Source of the DNA: Variovorax gracilis
Lineage (GTDB): Bacteria; Pseudomonadota; Gammaproteobacteria; Burkholderiales; Burkholderiaceae_C
Length of the DNA stretch: 64,000 nt
Assembly (NCBI RefSeq): GCF_030317115.1
Contig: NZ_JASZYF010000001.1
Location: 1-64,000, forward strand
Direction of reading: 5' to 3'
Part shown: positions 61,667 to 64,000 of the stretch, piece by piece
Layout of the letters: each line of letters opens with the position of its first letter
Position numbering within the stretch: position 1 is the first letter of the stretch
Program-made: the position numbers and the translations under genes
Notes under the pieces: model-generated
The model's input: only the letters and a program-made list of their open reading frames with translations
Database searches by the model: none
What the model was told of the DNA's origin: nothing

Positions 61667-62827
61667 TCAGCCAGCGATGTGCGCAGCGACGTTCTGTTGT
61701 GCAGCCGGGATCAGCATGTGATTGGCTTCGACCCAGCGCCGTACGCGCTCGGCGTCGCCAATGCGGCTGAGCTTGCCCGCCGAATCGAGGAACACCATGA
61801 TCAGCTTGCGCCCGGCAATCCTGGCCTGCATCACCAGGCATTGACCCGCTTCCGAGATGTAGCCGGTCTTCTGGACGCCGATATCCCAGTCCGGGCTCTT
61901 GACGAGCCGGTTCGTGGTATTGAACTGCAGAACCCGGTTGCCGACTTCGACCTGGTATTCCGGCGACGTGGAAAGCTGGCGCACGGTGGCGTCGGCGTAG
62001 GCTGCATTCACCAGCAGCGCGAGATCCTGGGCGCTCGATTGATTGCGGCTGGACAGGCCCGTGGGCTCCACATAGCGGGTGTCCTTCATGCCGAGCATCT
62101 TGGCCTTGGCATTCATGACGCTCACGAACGTGGCAAGGCCACCCGGATAGGTCCGGCCCAAGGCATGCGCCGCACGGTTCTCGCTCGACATGAGTGCCAG
62201 GTGCAGGAGTTCACCGCGCGGCAAGGTCGAACCCACGGTCAGCCGCGAACGGCTTCCCTTCTCGGTATCGACGTCGTCCTGCGTGATGGTGATCAGTTCG
62301 TCAGAGGGCAACTTGGCCTCGCTGATCAGCAGACCGGTCATGAGCTTGGTCAGGGAAGCGATCGGCAGGACGGCGTGGTCGTTCTTGCTGAAGAGCACCT
62401 CGTGGGTGTCCTGGTCGATCACGAGCGCCACGCTTGACTTCAGGTCCAGGGCATCTTCGGTGCTGTGCAGACCGGCCAGTTGGCCGAAAGACTGGCGGGC
62501 AGGCATTTCTGCAACACGCACCACCGATCGACGTTGTACAGCAACAACAGTCTTGCCGTTCTTCTGGCGGATGGAAGCCACTACATTGCGACCGCCGCTC
62601 ACCATGCGTTCACTCTTGTCCGCGACCTGCTTGGACGTGGCGCGAGCGGGTACGGCGGCCGTCTTGCGCTTGCTGTCGGCGCTGGCTGCCGTCTTCTTGG
62701 CAGGCTCTTTCTTTGCCGCGAAGGCCGATGGCAACAAAAACGCCGTGGCGCAGAGCGCGACGGCGATGATACGAAATGCGGGAAGGAACCGCTGGCTGGA
62801 AACTCGGTTGAAACGGGCTTCGGGCAT
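61667..62827 (-). CDS. pbpG: D-alanyl-D-alanine endopeptidase PbpG
   Basis: The 386-residue protein has a signal peptide (FRIIAVALCATAFLLPSAFA) and a Lys/Ala-rich linker to about residue 110. A penicillin-binding S11 peptidase domain follows, with SLTK (Ser158, Lys161), SEN (215-217) and KTG. PbpG-type enzymes cleave D-Ala to meso-diaminopimelate crosslinks in the periplasm. The basic linker is longer than in E. coli PbpG. The ATG at 62827 has a GGAGA ribosome-binding site; a longer frame to 62887 would displace the signal peptide. It converges with the IclR gene. Confidence 0.9.
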   Translation of the reverse strand: MPEARFNRVSSQRFLPAFRIIAVALCATAFLLPSAFAAKKEPAKKTAASADSKRKTAAVPARATSKQVADKSERMVSGGRNVVASIRQKNGKTVVAVQRRSVVRVAEMPARQSFGQLAGLHSTEDALDLKSSVALVIDQDTHEVLFSKNDHAVLPIASLTKLMTGLLISEAKLPSDELITITQDDVDTEKGSRSRLTVGSTLPRGELLHLALMSSENRAAHALGRTYPGGLATFVSVMNAKAKMLGMKDTRYVEPTGLSSRNQSSAQDLALLVNAAYADATVRQLSTSPEYQVEVGNRVLQFNTTNRLVKSPDWDIGVQKTGYISEAGQCLVMQARIAGRKLIMVFLDSAGKLSRIGDAERVRRWVEANHMLIPAAQQNVAAHIAG

Positions 62828-62943
62828 TAAGAATTCTCCAGCGGCGACGTAAGAAAGCCGCAAGTTTATCGAAATCAAAAAAGACACGCAATATCAGTTA
62901 CTTGCATCCTTTTCTTCAATCGAAAGCAAGGATCCCGCGAAAC

Positions 62944-64000
62944 CTAACCTTGTGCCGCTACTCTCTCAGCTTGGCTCTGTAACTTGTTGAGGGCACTCAA
63001 ATAAGCCTTGGCCGATGCAACCACGATGTCGGGGTCCGCACCCACGCCGTTCACGACGCGCCCGGCATTCTGCAAACGCACAGTCACTTCCCCCTGGCTC
63101 TCGGTCGATCCGCTGATCGCGTTCACCGAATACAGCACCATTTCAGCGCCGCTTTTCACGTGAGACTCGATCGCCTTCAGCGACGCGTCGACCGGCCCAT
63201 TCCCATCCGACTCACCGGTTACCTCTTTGCCCTGCACTGTAAACACGACGCGCGCCTGAGGCCGCTCACCTGTTTCACTATGTTGCGACAAGGATACAAA
63301 TCCAAACTGCTCTCCAACGTGCGAGAGCTCCTCGTCGCTGACCAAAGCGAGGATATCTTCGTCAAATATTTCACTTTTTCGATCCGCGAGCTCCTTGAAG
63401 CGGGCAAACGCGGCGTTGATGTCGGACTCGCTCTCCATCGTCACGCCCAAGTCCTGCAGGCGCTGCTTGAAGGCGTTCCGCCCGCTCAACTTGCCAAGCA
63501 CGATCTTGTTGGCGGTCCAGCCGACGTCCTCGGCACGCATGATTTCGTAGGTGTCGCGCGCCTTGAGAACGCCATCCTGGTGGATGCCTGATGCATGTGC
63601 GAAGGCGTTGGCCCCGACCACAGCCTTGTTCGGCTGGACCACGAAGCCCGTGGTCTGGCTGACCATGCGGCTGGCGGCCACGATGTGCCGCGTGTCGATG
63701 CCCAGTTCCAGGCCGAAGTAATCCTTTCGGGTCTTCACGGCCATGACGATTTCCTCCAGCGAGCAGTTGCCGGCGCGCTCTCCGAGGCCGTTGATGGTGC
63801 ACTCGACCTGGCGCGCTCCGCCGATCTTCACGCCGGCCAGGGAGTTGGCCACCGCCATGCCGAGGTCGTTGTGGCAATGCACGGACCAGACGGCCTTGTC
63901 GCTGTTCGGGATGCGCTCGCGCAGCGTCCTGATGAAGTTGCCGTAGAGCTCGGGAATGGCGTAACCGACGGTGTCCGGCACGTTGATCGTGGTGGCCCCT
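62944..64000 (-). CDS. leuA: 2-isopropylmalate synthase LeuA, C-terminal part (runs off the window)
   Basis: About 350 residues are visible, from the end of the catalytic barrel to the C-terminus. They include [14 protein letters not shown], the metal-binding [17 protein letters not shown], and [21 protein letters not shown]. The subdomain with [14 protein letters not shown] follows, and then the C-terminal LeuA allosteric domain ([18 protein letters not shown]). LeuA condenses acetyl-CoA with 2-oxoisovalerate in leucine synthesis and is inhibited by leucine. The frame is open at the window edge, so the start lies beyond it. Any leu leader or attenuator would also be outside. Confidence 0.95.
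   Translation of the reverse strand, partial: GATTINVPDTVGYAIPELYGNFIRTLRERIPNSDKAVWSVHCHNDLGMAVANSLAGVKIGGARQVECTINGLGERAGNCSLEEIVMAVKTRKDYFGLELGIDTRHIVAASRMVSQTTGFVVQPNKAVVGANAFAHASGIHQDGVLKARDTYEIMRAEDVGWTANKIVLGKLSGRNAFKQRLQDLGVTMESESDINAAFARFKELADRKSEIFDEDILALVSDEELSHVGEQFGFVSLSQHSETGERPQARVVFTVQGKEVTGESDGNGPVDASLKAIESHVKSGAEMVLYSVNAISGSTESQGEVTVRLQNAGRVVNGVGADPDIVVASAKAYLSALNKLQSQAERVAAQG

Overview
The window is a gene-dense, high-GC chromosomal segment. Gene content suggests a betaproteobacterium of the Burkholderiales, most likely a Variovorax-like member of the Comamonadaceae. The pointers are a Bug-type solute-binding protein, short H-NS proteins, a PobA/IclR pair, QseBC/PmrAB-type regulators beside an HtrA protease, and many ATGA/GTGA translational overlaps. 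The genus is an inference. I saw no rRNA, tRNA, CRISPR array, insertion sequence or prophage.

Layout. 1-4.8 kb: the N-terminal end of an AsmA-family protein, then GAF, membrane, hemerythrin, NUDIX and glycosyltransferase genes. 5.2-14.5 kb: an envelope or lipid A modification island with a PagP-like outer-membrane protein, an EptA-like phosphoethanolamine transferase, and arnT-arnB-arnC-arnA(formyltransferase)-arnA(dehydrogenase)-arnD as separate coupled genes. 14.5-15.2 kb: a retropepsin-like secreted protein. 15.2-22 kb: an acyclic-terpene utilisation (atu) set, with atuD-atuC-atuF divergent from atuA. 22.1-24.9 kb: a sugar-type ABC importer. 25-28 kb: a 978-residue protein joining peptidoglycan-binding, GH19-like, papain-like and alpha/beta-hydrolase modules. 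28-35.5 kb: small lipoproteins, an H-NS protein with two DNA-binding modules, a LuxR-type response regulator, and Bug, EVE, DUF900-like and META-domain proteins. 35.5-43.9 kb: an FHA protein and a catabolic operon (extradiol dioxygenase-like, FAH-family hydrolase, branched-chain-type ABC importer, flavin reductase) divergent from a GntR regulator. 43.9-50.3 kb: Ser/Thr kinase, OmpA-like lipoprotein, secreted intradiol dioxygenase and a second FHA protein. 51-54.7 kb: HtrA protease with a two-component system. 54.8-64 kb: pobR-like/pobA, an orphan molybdenum hydroxylase large subunit, the aat-bpt N-degron pair, an IclR regulator, pbpG and the 3' part of leuA.

How the parts fit. The 5-14.5 kb genes would decorate lipid A with palmitate, phosphoethanolamine and L-Ara4N. 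A motif of the PmrA/QseB class, YTTAAK-N5-YTTAAK, is perfect in front of htrA beside the two-component genes and degenerate in front of eptA. This suggests, without proving it, that the local two-component system connects envelope proteolysis to lipid A change. Aromatic and terpene catabolism (pobA, atu, the VOC/FAH/ABC operon) is the second theme. The most novel-looking single gene is the four-module protein at 25045-27981.
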